Part shown: positions 55,728-64,000 of the stretch, in pieces
How the letters are laid out: every line of letters starts with the position of its first letter
Numbering within the stretch: position 1 is the first letter of the stretch
NCBI GenBank assembly: GCA_963665145.1
Contig: OY762064.1
Coordinates: forward strand, 434,001 to 498,000
Length of the DNA: 64,000 nt
From: Foliamicus sp963665145
Lineage (GTDB): Bacteria > Pseudomonadota > Gammaproteobacteria > Steroidobacterales > Foliamicaceae
Direction: 5' to 3'
The notes under the pieces: generated by a model
What the model saw: the letters and a program-made list of their open reading frames with translations, nothing else
Databases searched by the model: none
Told to the model about the DNA's origin: nothing
Translations under genes and position numbers: made by a program

Positions 55728-56327
55728 CTATTGCGGGGCTGCCCGCCTCGCACGCGCCCGCTCGATCATGGGCGCGAATTTCTCGTGGTCCACGTCCCGC
55801 TGGAAGAGTTTTTCGATATACATCAGGGCCGTCATCGGAGATTCGGCCCAATGGATATAGCGCCATCCTTCCGGTTTCTTCCGTAACACCGCGCTGACCC
55901 GAACGTCCTCTCCAATGGGGGCCTTGCCCCGTATTTTCATTTCGAAATGCATGCGCCAGGCGGCAATGGCGAGATCATCGGCGATGAGCTTGACAGAAAT
56001 GTCATACATCTCCTCGCGCAGGCCTTCCACCACCGGGTTCGGCCGCGGCGGATCGAGATAGGCCCGCAGCGACTCCCAGCCAATGAACCAGCCATCCTGC
56101 TCTTCGGCAAGATAGAAAGGCACTTCCTCATCGGGGTCCCACAGCTCCAGGACCGTGGAGTAATCCTGTGAGTTCCATCGCTCCGCGGTGTCGTGAATCA
56201 CGGCCTCCACGGCAGCAATGTCGTCTTCCTCGGCAGCCTGTGCCGAGCCGATGGAGTGTTCGGCCATGGTTATTCCCATCCCCAGAAATATGATCGCGCG
56301 CAGCGACGCTAGCACAGTTGACTTCAA
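55728..56327 (-). CDS. SnoaL/NTF2-like exported protein
   Basis: A 199-residue protein with a signal peptide (RAIIFLGMGITMAEH, cleaved near AQA) and an NTF2-like cone fold, seen in VIHDTAERWNSQDYSTVLEL and the closing strands near VRVSAVLRKKPEGWRYIHWAE. Such domains act as cyclases, hydrolases or binding proteins; the catalytic residue cannot be fixed. It lies 1 base after the preceding gene and is the end of the TonB-containing cluster. Confidence 0.75.
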   Translation of the reverse strand: MKSTVLASLRAIIFLGMGITMAEHSIGSAQAAEEDDIAAVEAVIHDTAERWNSQDYSTVLELWDPDEEVPFYLAEEQDGWFIGWESLRAYLDPPRPNPVVEGLREEMYDISVKLIADDLAIAAWRMHFEMKIRGKAPIGEDVRVSAVLRKKPEGWRYIHWAESPMTALMYIEKLFQRDVDHEKFAPMIERARARRAAPQ

Positions 56328-56328
56328 A

Positions 56329-57036
56329 CTAGTATTCCTCTTCGTATTCGATGAGATCGAAATGGGCGTTCATGTATCCGCCAACGGTGATCTTGACGAA
56401 CAGGAACCCGTCGATGGTGCACCAAACGTCCTCGGTAGGGTGATAGTCGAGCAGGAACCGGTAGTGATCGGTCTCAAAGGTCCCGGCCGGGACCGTGATC
56501 TCTTCGCGCCCCACGTATTCCAGGTCGAAGTCCGTGGTGCACAGGTTGGGCCCCGAGCATCCGTCATGCTCTCGCGAAGACATTAAGACGCCACGGCACG
56601 GTTGCGGGTTCCTTTGCAAGGCGTGATCGAAGCGGGCGCAGTGGATCGCGTCGCAGGACACGGGATGCGCTCCGAAGGACAACGGCGGCGTGGCGAGATC
56701 CATGCGCTGACTTGTGCGCCCGGCCGTTACATTCACCGCTTCACACTCGGCGCCGCCATCGGTGAATCGGAACCAGCCGCTGCCCAGAAAACTGCCGCTT
56801 TGGTGCAAACGGACAAAACAGTCCAGCGGACGGTAGTCGGGGTCCGTCGTATAGACCGTTTCCCGTAGAACGGAGCGGTCGGCGACAACGCCCGGCTCGA
56901 TTTCACAATGGGCCCGAAGGGTGCGCTGGCGGTCTTCGTGGAACGTTACCGACCACCATTCCCGGCCAAAATCACGCCGTTCTCCTTCCGGATCAAAAAT
57001 GTAGGCGATCTTGCCCCGTACGTTTCGATGATTCAT
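56329..57036 (-). CDS. Unknown 235-residue protein of the TonB/amidohydrolase cluster
   Basis: No signal peptide or membrane helix is visible. The protein is rich in Tyr, Asp and aromatic residues, has several cysteines (ECEAVNV, CDAIHCAR, CSGPNLCTTD), and a repeated beta pattern ending VPAGTFETDHYRFLLDYHP, DVWCTIDGFLFVKITVGG. The VPAGTF segment recalls DUF3108-type beta-sandwich proteins, but this is weak. The gene is 33 bases after the amidohydrolase and 1 base before the SnoaL-like gene, so it belongs to that unit. Confidence 0.7.
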   Translation of the reverse strand: MNHRNVRGKIAYIFDPEGERRDFGREWWSVTFHEDRQRTLRAHCEIEPGVVADRSVLRETVYTTDPDYRPLDCFVRLHQSGSFLGSGWFRFTDGGAECEAVNVTAGRTSQRMDLATPPLSFGAHPVSCDAIHCARFDHALQRNPQPCRGVLMSSREHDGCSGPNLCTTDFDLEYVGREEITVPAGTFETDHYRFLLDYHPTEDVWCTIDGFLFVKITVGGYMNAHFDLIEYEEEY

Positions 57037-57069
57037 GTCAATAATGTTTCCTTTGACAATGCCTTTCCC

Positions 57070-58776
57070 TTAGAACGTCTGCCGCTCAAATACGGTCCTG
57101 CCGCCGACGATAGTGCGCAGCACGCTTATGTCGTCAAGGTCCAGCGGAGGCGCCTCCAGCGGATTACGATCCAGGACCACCAAGTCAGCCAGCTTACCCG
57201 CTTCGACGGTGCCTTTTTCGTTTTCCTCAAAAGATTGGTAGGCAGCATGGATAGTGATGCCCTTCAACGCCTCGAGCACGGATATGCGCTGCGCTTCGCC
57301 GATCACTCGGCCGCCCGAAGAAATCCGATTCACCGCCGACCACACAATGCGCATGGGCTCCATCGGCACCACGGGCGTATCGGCGTGCAGCGTATAAACC
57401 AGCCCCCGTTGGACGGCGGAAGCAGCGGGACTCATCCGCGATGCCCTGGCGGGGCCCATGAACATGTCCCAATGGCGATCGCCCCAGTAGTAGGTGTGCA
57501 AATTGAAGAAAGAAGGAATCAGCCCCATCGCGCTCATGCGATCGAGTTGGTCATCTCGCGCCATCTGGGCATGAATGATGATGTGCCGGGCGTCGTTGCG
57601 GGGAGCGGCTTCAAAGGCGCGTTCAAACGCATATAGGATATCGTCGATGGCGGCATCGCCGTTGCCGTGCACAGCCACCTGGTAGCCAGCGGCATGAACC
57701 GTTTGAACTTGAGCAGCGAGGGTTTCCCGGTCCATTCGTGGATATCCCCTGTAGTCGGGATCACTGTGGTCGTGGCGGTGATAAGGCTCGGAGAGATAAC
57801 CCGTATAGCCCTGGATGGAACCGTCGGCAAAGCCCTTCACCGCCCGGTACGAAACCATGCCGTCCGCATCGGGAGGGTCGAGGACATCGCCGTTTTCGAT
57901 GATGCCCACCATAGCCTGGATCACCGGCCAGACATGGACGCGTATCGGCAACCGCCCTTGGCGATAGGCGCGCACGAATATGTCGGCGCCGTTGGGAGCG
58001 GTGGCCCCCTGTTGTGCCGTGGTCACGCCCATGGCGGCATACTCGATTGCTGCGTGGGCAACCGCATCGACCAGTTCATCTTCGGAAAACTGCGGCAGCA
58101 GACGGCTGACTTGACCCATGGCCGGCGGTTCCTCAAGAACCCCGTTGGGTTCGCCCGAGGCGCCGTCGATGCGTATCTTGCCGCCCATAGGCTGCGGAGT
58201 CGCACGGGTAATACCCGCCATCTCCAGGGCCAGGCTGTTGGCCACAGCGAGGTGTCCCGAAATATGGCCGACAAAAATCGGATGGTCTGTAGATGCCCGA
58301 TCCAGATCCCACCGCGTGGGGTGGCGCATCTCCGCCACCAGGGTATCGTCGTAGCCGCGCGCCTGAATCCACTCTCCCTTCGGTGTCTCCGCAGCCCGCG
58401 ACGCCAGGCGGGCAACCATGCCGTCGATAGTCCTGACGGTTCCGATGGGCGGGCTGTTGAGATCGACAAAGTGGCGGGCGAACAAACCCGAGCCTGGAAA
58501 ATGCCCGTGTGCGTCGATGAAACCGGGCAGCACGGCCGACCCATCCAGATCTATGACCTCGGTCTGAGGTCCGGCCAGTTTGCCGATTACCTCGCTGGTT
58601 CCGACAGCGGAAATGCGCTCACCGGAAATTGCGACAGCTTCCGCGTAATCCCCATTGTCGGGACCGGTCAGTGTGACGACGTCGCCGTTGATGAGAATGG
58701 TGTCGGGGTTCTCCGCGGCGAGACCTGTGCCGCACAGGACAAACAAGGCGAACGCGGGTGCGAAACACCGTCTCAC
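57070..58776 (-). CDS. YtcJ-like amidohydrolase (amidohydrolase_3), exported
   Basis: About 568 residues. The GTG at 58776 gives a signal peptide (FAPAFALFVLCGTGLA) and lies 22 bases after the TonB receptor stop, with CGGAG nearby; the frame upstream to 58920 is a shadow of that gene. Metal residues occur in FIDAHGHFPGSG, VKGFADGSIQGYTGYL, QVAVHGNGDAAID and LHADTPVVP. The family hydrolyses amide or formamide bonds in diverse compounds. The product is probably imported or formed in the periplasm beside the TonB receptor. Confidence 0.87.
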   Translation of the reverse strand: MRRCFAPAFALFVLCGTGLAAENPDTILINGDVVTLTGPDNGDYAEAVAISGERISAVGTSEVIGKLAGPQTEVIDLDGSAVLPGFIDAHGHFPGSGLFARHFVDLNSPPIGTVRTIDGMVARLASRAAETPKGEWIQARGYDDTLVAEMRHPTRWDLDRASTDHPIFVGHISGHLAVANSLALEMAGITRATPQPMGGKIRIDGASGEPNGVLEEPPAMGQVSRLLPQFSEDELVDAVAHAAIEYAAMGVTTAQQGATAPNGADIFVRAYRQGRLPIRVHVWPVIQAMVGIIENGDVLDPPDADGMVSYRAVKGFADGSIQGYTGYLSEPYHRHDHSDPDYRGYPRMDRETLAAQVQTVHAAGYQVAVHGNGDAAIDDILYAFERAFEAAPRNDARHIIIHAQMARDDQLDRMSAMGLIPSFFNLHTYYWGDRHWDMFMGPARASRMSPAASAVQRGLVYTLHADTPVVPMEPMRIVWSAVNRISSGGRVIGEAQRISVLEALKGITIHAAYQSFEENEKGTVEAGKLADLVVLDRNPLEAPPLDLDDISVLRTIVGGRTVFERQTF

Positions 58777-58798
58777 CGGTCGCTCCGAACTTTGTCTA

Positions 58799-61783
58799 TC
58801 AGAAGGAGACCCCCAGGTTGATGAACACAAAGCGGCCCAGCGCATCGAAGAATGCCGGGAAGGTGTTGCCGTTGCCCGGCGCTGTGCCCGCATCGGAACT
58901 GACTTGCGGGTCGGTATCAAACAGGTTGCTTATGCCTGCGGTAAGCACGTAGTTTTCCGTTGCACTCCACTCCGCGGTCAGGTCCCAATAGGTCTCGGCA
59001 CCAAAGTTAATGCCGTTGGAACCCAGGTCTTCGGTCTCGCCCAGATGCCGCAGGGCAAGAGAAACCCGCACATCGAACGGAGCATAGAGGGAGGCCTTGT
59101 AGTTGCCGCTCCACTTTGGCTGAGGGTTCTTGCCGCAATAGGCGCCCCAATGGCCGGCGCATTCCAGTGCCTGCTCGCCCGGCAGCTCGACCAGGTCCGA
59201 TGCCAGCAGGTAGGTGGATACGCCCTGCAATTCCATGGGGCCCACCGGCGTGTCGAAGTTGTAGTCGAAGATGAGGTCGACGCCTTCCACGTTTTCCTCG
59301 CTCAGGTTGGTGGTCTGGGCCGAGATGTAACCGCCCTGAAGCCAGAGGGATCCGCTGATCGGGTGGCGGTTGATCAGATCGCAGAACGCCGAAATGCCGG
59401 TATCCAGACACTTCTGCAGCGCGGTTGCGGCAGGGATGGTGCCGATGCCCTCCTCCACCTTGATGTTGAAGTAGTCCAGGGTCAGCGTCAGGCCGTCAAC
59501 AAATGCAGGCGTAACGACGAGGCCGGCGGTAAAGGACTCGGCCTGCTCAGGTTCGACCACGGCGCTGCCGCCCACCAGGATGTTGTACTGATCCGCCGGT
59601 GATTTCAGGTCCGTGCCGTAAAGGTCCGCGGTCAGGCCGGTATTGGCGCACGCCGACTGGCTTGCCGTCATGGACAGGCCACAGGGATCGTCGGAAAGGT
59701 CGACCAGGCCAAAACCCTGGGCCCGGAACAGCTCGAACAGGTTGGCGTGACGGATTGCGGACTGATACGAAGCGCGCAAGGCCACGTCGTCGGAAACGCG
59801 CCAGAAAGCGCCAAACTTGTACGTGTCCGTGGTGTTGCCGGTAGAGTAATCCGCATAGCGATAACCCGCATCGAAACTGAGGTTCTCCCGGACCGGGATG
59901 CCGAGCTCAACGAAGTACTCATTGACGTCGTAGCCGCCGGCCAGCGGGAGGGTAGCGCCGCCGGAACCGGAACGGTCGCCGGTGCGGCTGGGCAGATCGG
60001 GACGAAAGTCCGTGCTGAGGTCCTTGGTCTCGACACCGAGCGCGACCGAAATCGCGCTGGGGGCGCCCGGAAACGCCAGGGGAGACTCCCCGGAAACCAC
60101 GGCCTGAATGATGCGCTGCTCGCCGGTACCGAGGACGAAGGTGGAAGTCGCGATGTATTGCTGCAGCTCATCGCCGGCGTCGATCACTGCCTGAATGCCG
60201 CCGTCGCCGGCCAGTCCGCCCTGGAAGAGGTTGTATGGGATACAGGAAGCATCCGTGCCGTCCAGCGCTGCTATGCAGGTCGGCGTTCCGTTGACGCTGA
60301 TCACGTCGATTGCCCGGTTGATCGCGGTGACCGAGAGGTCGTTGCGGTACTCGCTGGTGAACTCGACGTCAGACAACTGGTAGGACAGGTCATAGGTCCA
60401 GCCCCAGGCGATGTCACCGCGCAGACCCAGGATCGACACAGTGTTCTCATAGGTCGTTACGTTCTGGCGCGGACCGCCTTCGACGTTTCGCTTCAAGGAG
60501 ACCAAAGGAGCGGAGTAGCCGATGATGTCCCCGGCGCCAACGGCGATATCCAGCGACGAGATGTAAGCGAGCGCTTCGGCCGAGCCGGCGAAGTCCGGTG
60601 CATGATCGCCGCCCATCCCGACCCAGTTTCCGCAGGCGGTGTCGTATTGCTGCCTGGACAGCAGCGGGTGGTAGCAGGGAAACGATTCGACGTTGCCGAA
60701 GGTTCCGGAATACGCGATCTGCGCATTGGACTCGGAGTCCATCGAGCGGATCTGGGCATAGGCCTCGACGTTGTCGTTGAACTCGAACCGGCCGAAGAAC
60801 CCGGCGTTCAAGCGCTTGTCCGGGCGCTGAAAGAAATTGGTGGGGTTGTAGTTGTAGGCCTGGCCGGCCCGGGGAACGAATTCATCGCCCTGGACTTTCA
60901 GGTCCAGCCCGGTGATCGACGGGTCCGCCGTATTCACGTAGCCGTTCGCGCGATAGCCGCCGAAGTCCGCCCACCGTCCGGGAGGAATCGTGGAGGAACC
61001 GCCGCAGGCGCTCTTGCCTCCCGTCAATGCGCAAGCGGAAATGTCGTATTCGCCCTGCAGGACCGGCGACGTATCGGTTTTCTCGATGAAACCGGTGATA
61101 TGCCCTCGGCCGTCGAATATCGAGCCCCCGAAGGCGACCGCCAACTTGTTGGTTTCTCCGCTGGTCACGTCTTCATCGGCCAGCTGGTACTCGAAGGAGC
61201 CCACCAGTTCGCGCAACTCGCCGTTGTCGTTCTCGTGCTGGTAGAAACTGTGCATGTAGCTGGCCTTGAAGCCCTCAAAATCATCGTCAAGGATGAAGTT
61301 CACGACCCCGGCTACCGCATCCGAACCGTAAACGGAAGAAGCGCCGCCGGTGAGCACTTCCACCCGCTCCAGCAAGAGCGTGGGTATGGAGTTGAGGTCG
61401 GCGCAGTTCCCTCCCCCCGTGGTGCCGGGGGCCAGCCTCTGACCGTTGAGCAGCACCAGCGTCCGCTCACAGCCCAGGTTGCGGACGTTGACCGTCGCAG
61501 TGCCGGATGCGCCGTTTGACGCTGTAATGGCCTGGCCCGGTGAAACCTGGGGCAAATCGTTCAGGTAGTCCTCGACGCGGGTGATGCCGCGGTCCGAAAT
61601 GTCTTCCATTTCGACCGTGGTGATTTGCGAAGAACTGACCACGTTGGGATCACGCAGGCGGGTGCCCGTCACCACGATTTCCTCGATGGCTCCGGCCTGC
61701 TCGTCCTGTGCCAGGGCGGTTTGTGTGACGCTGGGCCCCATGGCCAGCAGGACGCCGGACAGCAGCAAAAAAAGTGTTTTCAT
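58799..61783 (-). CDS. TonB-dependent outer membrane receptor
   Basis: A 994-residue receptor. Signal peptide from the ATG at 61783 (LFLLLSGVLLAMGPSV, cleaved near LAQ), plug domain opening EEIVVTGTRLRDPNVVSSSQ with NVRNLGCERTLVLLNGQRL and GGASSVYGSDAVAGVVNFIL, then a 22-strand barrel ending in the phenylalanine signal FVFINLGVSF. The NLGCERTLVLLNG plug belongs to the large group of receptors in marine and sphingomonad-like bacteria used for carbohydrates, peptides or aromatics, not siderophores alone. The plug carries a Cys-containing loop (GGGNCADLNSIP). Confidence 0.95.
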   Translation of the reverse strand: MKTLFLLLSGVLLAMGPSVTQTALAQDEQAGAIEEIVVTGTRLRDPNVVSSSQITTVEMEDISDRGITRVEDYLNDLPQVSPGQAITASNGASGTATVNVRNLGCERTLVLLNGQRLAPGTTGGGNCADLNSIPTLLLERVEVLTGGASSVYGSDAVAGVVNFILDDDFEGFKASYMHSFYQHENDNGELRELVGSFEYQLADEDVTSGETNKLAVAFGGSIFDGRGHITGFIEKTDTSPVLQGEYDISACALTGGKSACGGSSTIPPGRWADFGGYRANGYVNTADPSITGLDLKVQGDEFVPRAGQAYNYNPTNFFQRPDKRLNAGFFGRFEFNDNVEAYAQIRSMDSESNAQIAYSGTFGNVESFPCYHPLLSRQQYDTACGNWVGMGGDHAPDFAGSAEALAYISSLDIAVGAGDIIGYSAPLVSLKRNVEGGPRQNVTTYENTVSILGLRGDIAWGWTYDLSYQLSDVEFTSEYRNDLSVTAINRAIDVISVNGTPTCIAALDGTDASCIPYNLFQGGLAGDGGIQAVIDAGDELQQYIATSTFVLGTGEQRIIQAVVSGESPLAFPGAPSAISVALGVETKDLSTDFRPDLPSRTGDRSGSGGATLPLAGGYDVNEYFVELGIPVRENLSFDAGYRYADYSTGNTTDTYKFGAFWRVSDDVALRASYQSAIRHANLFELFRAQGFGLVDLSDDPCGLSMTASQSACANTGLTADLYGTDLKSPADQYNILVGGSAVVEPEQAESFTAGLVVTPAFVDGLTLTLDYFNIKVEEGIGTIPAATALQKCLDTGISAFCDLINRHPISGSLWLQGGYISAQTTNLSEENVEGVDLIFDYNFDTPVGPMELQGVSTYLLASDLVELPGEQALECAGHWGAYCGKNPQPKWSGNYKASLYAPFDVRVSLALRHLGETEDLGSNGINFGAETYWDLTAEWSATENYVLTAGISNLFDTDPQVSSDAGTAPGNGNTFPAFFDALGRFVFINLGVSF

Positions 61784-61816
61784 ATCTGATGACACTCCAG
61801 GGATCATTCGTCACGC

Positions 61817-61843
61817 AGCATAAGGACTATGCTTATCTGTCAA
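61817..61843 (-). promoter_or_regulatory. Promoter with inverted repeat before the TonB receptor
   Basis: Leftward, a perfect -35 TTGACA (61838-61843) is followed by AGCATA (61828-61833) and its exact inverse TATGCT (61817-61822), 5 bases apart. TATGCT may also serve as the -10 at 15-base spacing. The repeat could be an operator. No regulator gene is adjacent inside the window. Confidence 0.45.
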
Positions 61844-61860
61844 ATACTTAGGTTAAACTC

Positions 61861-62832
61861 CTAACGTGTCACTTTAATCCGTTGTGTTTGCCTTAACTTG
61901 TCGTCCCACTCGCCGGCGAGAAACTGTGCGATATCCGGGATGACGCGCTCCGGCGCTTCGACATAGGGGTAGTGCCCCAGTCCTTCATATTTCTTGAGGA
62001 AGGTCGGGGCGGAGGTCATCCAGTGTTGAAAGACATCCCCTTCCAGGTGCATGACGGTCGTGTTCGCCTTGCCCCACAGGATCAGAGTCGGCGCCTGTAT
62101 TCCGGAAAGGATAGTCTGGGGATCGCCGGTCTCGAAGAAGTATTTTGTGATCGGCGTCGTTTCCTTGCGGCGGTTCACGTCGTAGGCAAGATCAATAAAC
62201 CAGGCAGGCGCGTCAGCGTCCGAAGGAAAATTCTGGTTGACCGAAAACTCCCAGAACTCACGGGGCTTGACCGGCATGTCGTCCCATTGGGCGACTTCCG
62301 GGCGCGCCCGGTTCGGGTCCGTGCGCGCCGTTCGGGGCATGCCCGCGGAATTGATGAGCACGAGCCGAGTGACATGTTCCGGGAATCGTGACGCGTAACG
62401 GAATCCGACACTGCCCCCGCTGGACGTCGCGACCAGGGCAAACTGGTCGAGATCGAGTTTTTCGACCAGTCCGCTGACAATCTCCACGTTGCGCTCGATC
62501 AGGTTGAACTTGCCGCCCGGCGGTTCCTTTGTCTCCGGCCCGCTCAGTCCCACATTCGGAAAATCCAGTCGAATGACCCGATGGTCGTTCACAAGTTCTT
62601 CCGTCAGCTGGTCCCAGGCCAGAAGATTGAAATACGAGGCGTGAAGCAGGACGACGACCGCCCCCTGCCCTTCGTCGCGGTAATGGATATCGGCGCCGTC
62701 GATGGTCACGAACCGGGACCCGTCATCGGCGTATTTTTTCCGAAGATCTTCCAGGCTGATCTGAACGGGGCCTTGCGCCACAGCCGCAAAAGACACGCCC
62801 ATCAATGCAACGAAAAGAGGAAAGTACTTCAT
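61861..62832 (-). CDS. Exported alpha/beta hydrolase of the TonB cluster
   Basis: A 323-residue hydrolase from the ATG at 62832, with signal peptide KYFPLFVALMGVSFAAVAQ. Oxyanion loop VVLLHASYFNLLAW, nucleophile in LVATSSGGSVGFRY (an A-x-S-x-G variant of the usual G-x-S-x-G), acid and histidine late (LILWGKAN, GLGHYPYVEAP). Similar to epoxide hydrolase or haloalkane dehalogenase-like esterases. It precedes the TonB receptor by 77 bases on the same strand. Confidence 0.83.
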   Translation of the reverse strand: MKYFPLFVALMGVSFAAVAQGPVQISLEDLRKKYADDGSRFVTIDGADIHYRDEGQGAVVVLLHASYFNLLAWDQLTEELVNDHRVIRLDFPNVGLSGPETKEPPGGKFNLIERNVEIVSGLVEKLDLDQFALVATSSGGSVGFRYASRFPEHVTRLVLINSAGMPRTARTDPNRARPEVAQWDDMPVKPREFWEFSVNQNFPSDADAPAWFIDLAYDVNRRKETTPITKYFFETGDPQTILSGIQAPTLILWGKANTTVMHLEGDVFQHWMTSAPTFLKKYEGLGHYPYVEAPERVIPDIAQFLAGEWDDKLRQTQRIKVTR

Positions 62833-62926
62833 GGTGATCACCGGTCGAAAGGCGGCCAATGGTAACCCCTCAGGTAACCGAAACCAGGAACCGATCGGTG
62901 CGTTTATGGAAGCGCGGGCACCTCGA

Positions 62927-64000
62927 TCAAGGCGAGCGTGCCCTGAGAAAACGTGTGCCGATGATGGCGACCACCATAAAGCCCACGGTCAAGAGAAACG
63001 CCAGGTCATAGGAACCCTGGGTATCGAACAACACGCCGGTGAGCCAGCTTCCCGAGCCGGCGCCGACAGCCTCGATAATTACAAACAGCCCCATCAGTCG
63101 GCCCAGGGCGTGGGGCGAAAAGGTGTTGGAAATGGTCAGTTGGGTCAGTGCATAGGCGCCGCCCCAGCCAAGACCGATACAGGACAGTCCGATCCAGGCG
63201 CCTTCCGCGCCCTGGAAGATCATGACAAGAGCGCCGGCCAATATGAGAGCCTGAAACCCGATCCAGATGGGCTTGACGCCCCACTTCTCCGCCAGAAACC
63301 CGGAGGCGATCTTGCCGACAAGACCAGAGATAAAGATGATGGTAAAACCGGTTGCCGCGGTGCCCGGCTCGAAACCCTGATCACGCAGATAAAGGAAGGT
63401 GTGCTGGATAAACGCATTGGCGGCATAGAAGATGAAAGCCGCAATCACGGCCAGCAGAACAAAATTGAAGGTTCTGACCTGGGCCCACACTTCGCTCATG
63501 TCGATATCGCGCGATCCCGCGGGAGCGGTTCGAGGTGCCGCTTCACCACCGAGCGGCTGCACACTCAGATCGGCAGGTCTTTCACGGACCAGAAGGTAGA
63601 GAACCGGTATGAGCACGATGGGCAGGCAGCCCAATACCTGAACGGCGTCGCGCCAGTGCATCTGACCGATAAGCCATGCGCTGAGTTGGGGGAGAAGAGC
63701 GCTGCCGAGACTGGTTCCGGCCAGAGCCACTCCCAGAGCAATGCCACGCTTGGTTACAAACCAGTTGGACAACAGGACGACGATGACGACTATGTTAGTG
63801 GCCGAGATGCACAGGCCTATGAGGACGTGGATCAAATAGATATGCGTCGGGCTGGAAATGGTTGAATAAAGAAACAGCGCGGCGCTGAGGAATAGGAGCC
63901 CGGCAAAAATCACAGGGCGTGTGCCGTAGCGGTCGGCAAAGTAGCCGACCAATGGTCCTGAAAGCCCGGCGCACATCACCGTAATGAGGTCGCGAAACTT
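62927..64000 (-). CDS. MFS transporter (5' end beyond the window)
   Basis: At least 357 residues with no stop up to the last base; the frame continues as KFRDLITVMCAGLSGPLVG at the edge, so the N-terminal helices are missing. The loop motif GYFADRYGTRPV is the MFS A-motif after helix 2, and about ten helices follow (FVTKRGIALGVALAGTSLGS, KIASGFLAEKWGVKP). Similar to oxalate/formate or monocarboxylate antiporter-like proteins. It is the first gene of the leftward TonB cluster seen here. The substrate is unknown. Confidence 0.88.
   Translation of the reverse strand, partial: KFRDLITVMCAGLSGPLVGYFADRYGTRPVIFAGLLFLSAALFLYSTISSPTHIYLIHVLIGLCISATNIVVIVVLLSNWFVTKRGIALGVALAGTSLGSALLPQLSAWLIGQMHWRDAVQVLGCLPIVLIPVLYLLVRERPADLSVQPLGGEAAPRTAPAGSRDIDMSEVWAQVRTFNFVLLAVIAAFIFYAANAFIQHTFLYLRDQGFEPGTAATGFTIIFISGLVGKIASGFLAEKWGVKPIWIGFQALILAGALVMIFQGAEGAWIGLSCIGLGWGGAYALTQLTISNTFSPHALGRLMGLFVIIEAVGAGSGSWLTGVLFDTQGSYDLAFLLTVGFMVVAIIGTRFLRARSP

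Noticed and set aside
59747..61519. A 590-residue rightward frame opposite the TonB receptor
   Set aside because: Shadow of a clear receptor gene.

Overview
This is a dense, GC-rich chromosomal stretch from a gammaproteobacterium. The placement rests on gene order rather than on any single marker: grpE-dnaK-dnaJ-dapB-carA-carB-greA-rlmE-ftsH on one side of a divergent promoter and nadK-recN-fur-bamE-rnfH-ratA-smpB on the other is a gammaproteobacterial arrangement. Fur is of the Pseudomonas type, without the CxxC of the E. coli protein. The TonB receptor, the TRAP transporter and many exported hydrolases suggest a free-living or host-associated heterotroph; the species cannot be named from this sequence. 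No rRNA, tRNA, CRISPR array or prophage was seen. Genes are packed so tightly that the largest gene-free interval is the 295-base gap at 3904-4198, which holds a miniature transposable element; every other gap is under about 135 bases.

Layout. 1-3131: 3' part of the fused B12-dependent acyl-CoA mutase IcmF. 3166-5035: two tandem paralogous alpha/beta hydrolases (one with a Tat signal, one without) separated by a 263-bp IS630/Tc1-type MITE. 5040-9096: an ABC-2 type exporter and the signal peptide peptidase SppA. 9191-16264: an operon in which the ribosomal unit rpsP-rimM-trmD-rplS runs by a GTGA overlap into a TatT-associated TRAP transporter and a PQQ-type sugar dehydrogenase. 16342-21511: the mutagenesis cassette imuA-imuB-imuC(dnaE2). 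21578-25238: a metallo-beta-lactamase-fold protein with an altered metal motif, an O-methyltransferase, and a PLP decarboxylase overlapping a 77-residue unknown protein. 25249-38894: ftsH, a 1-Cys peroxiredoxin, a persulfide dioxygenase-like protein and the long coupled unit grpE to rlmE, headed by a good sigma-32 promoter. 39027-43669: nadK, recN, fur, bamE, rnfH, ratA, smpB. 43769-55724: an outer membrane protein, a nucleobase permease with an extra C-terminal domain, exported amidohydrolases and esterases, a nitroreductase, an ArsC-like protein, a thioredoxin-domain lipoprotein and a phosphatase-like lipoprotein. 55728-64000: a leftward cluster of MFS transporter, exported alpha/beta hydrolase, TonB receptor, YtcJ-like amidohydrolase, an unknown 235-residue protein and a SnoaL-like protein, which looks like an uptake and degradation unit for an unidentified compound.

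How the parts fit. Stop/start overlaps of 4 to 14 bases run through dnaJ-dapB-carA-carB-greA-rlmE-blh and through rplS-tatT-dctP, so stress, nucleotide and transport genes are probably co-translated with core genes. The most unusual items are the MITE, whose two inner hairpins fit exactly between its terminal repeats; the junction palindrome beside it and similar ends at other gene borders; the acidic 110-residue tail on ribosomal protein S16; and the HxDxDH metal motif at 22583-22600. All functional statements come from reading motifs and gene order; no database search was possible.
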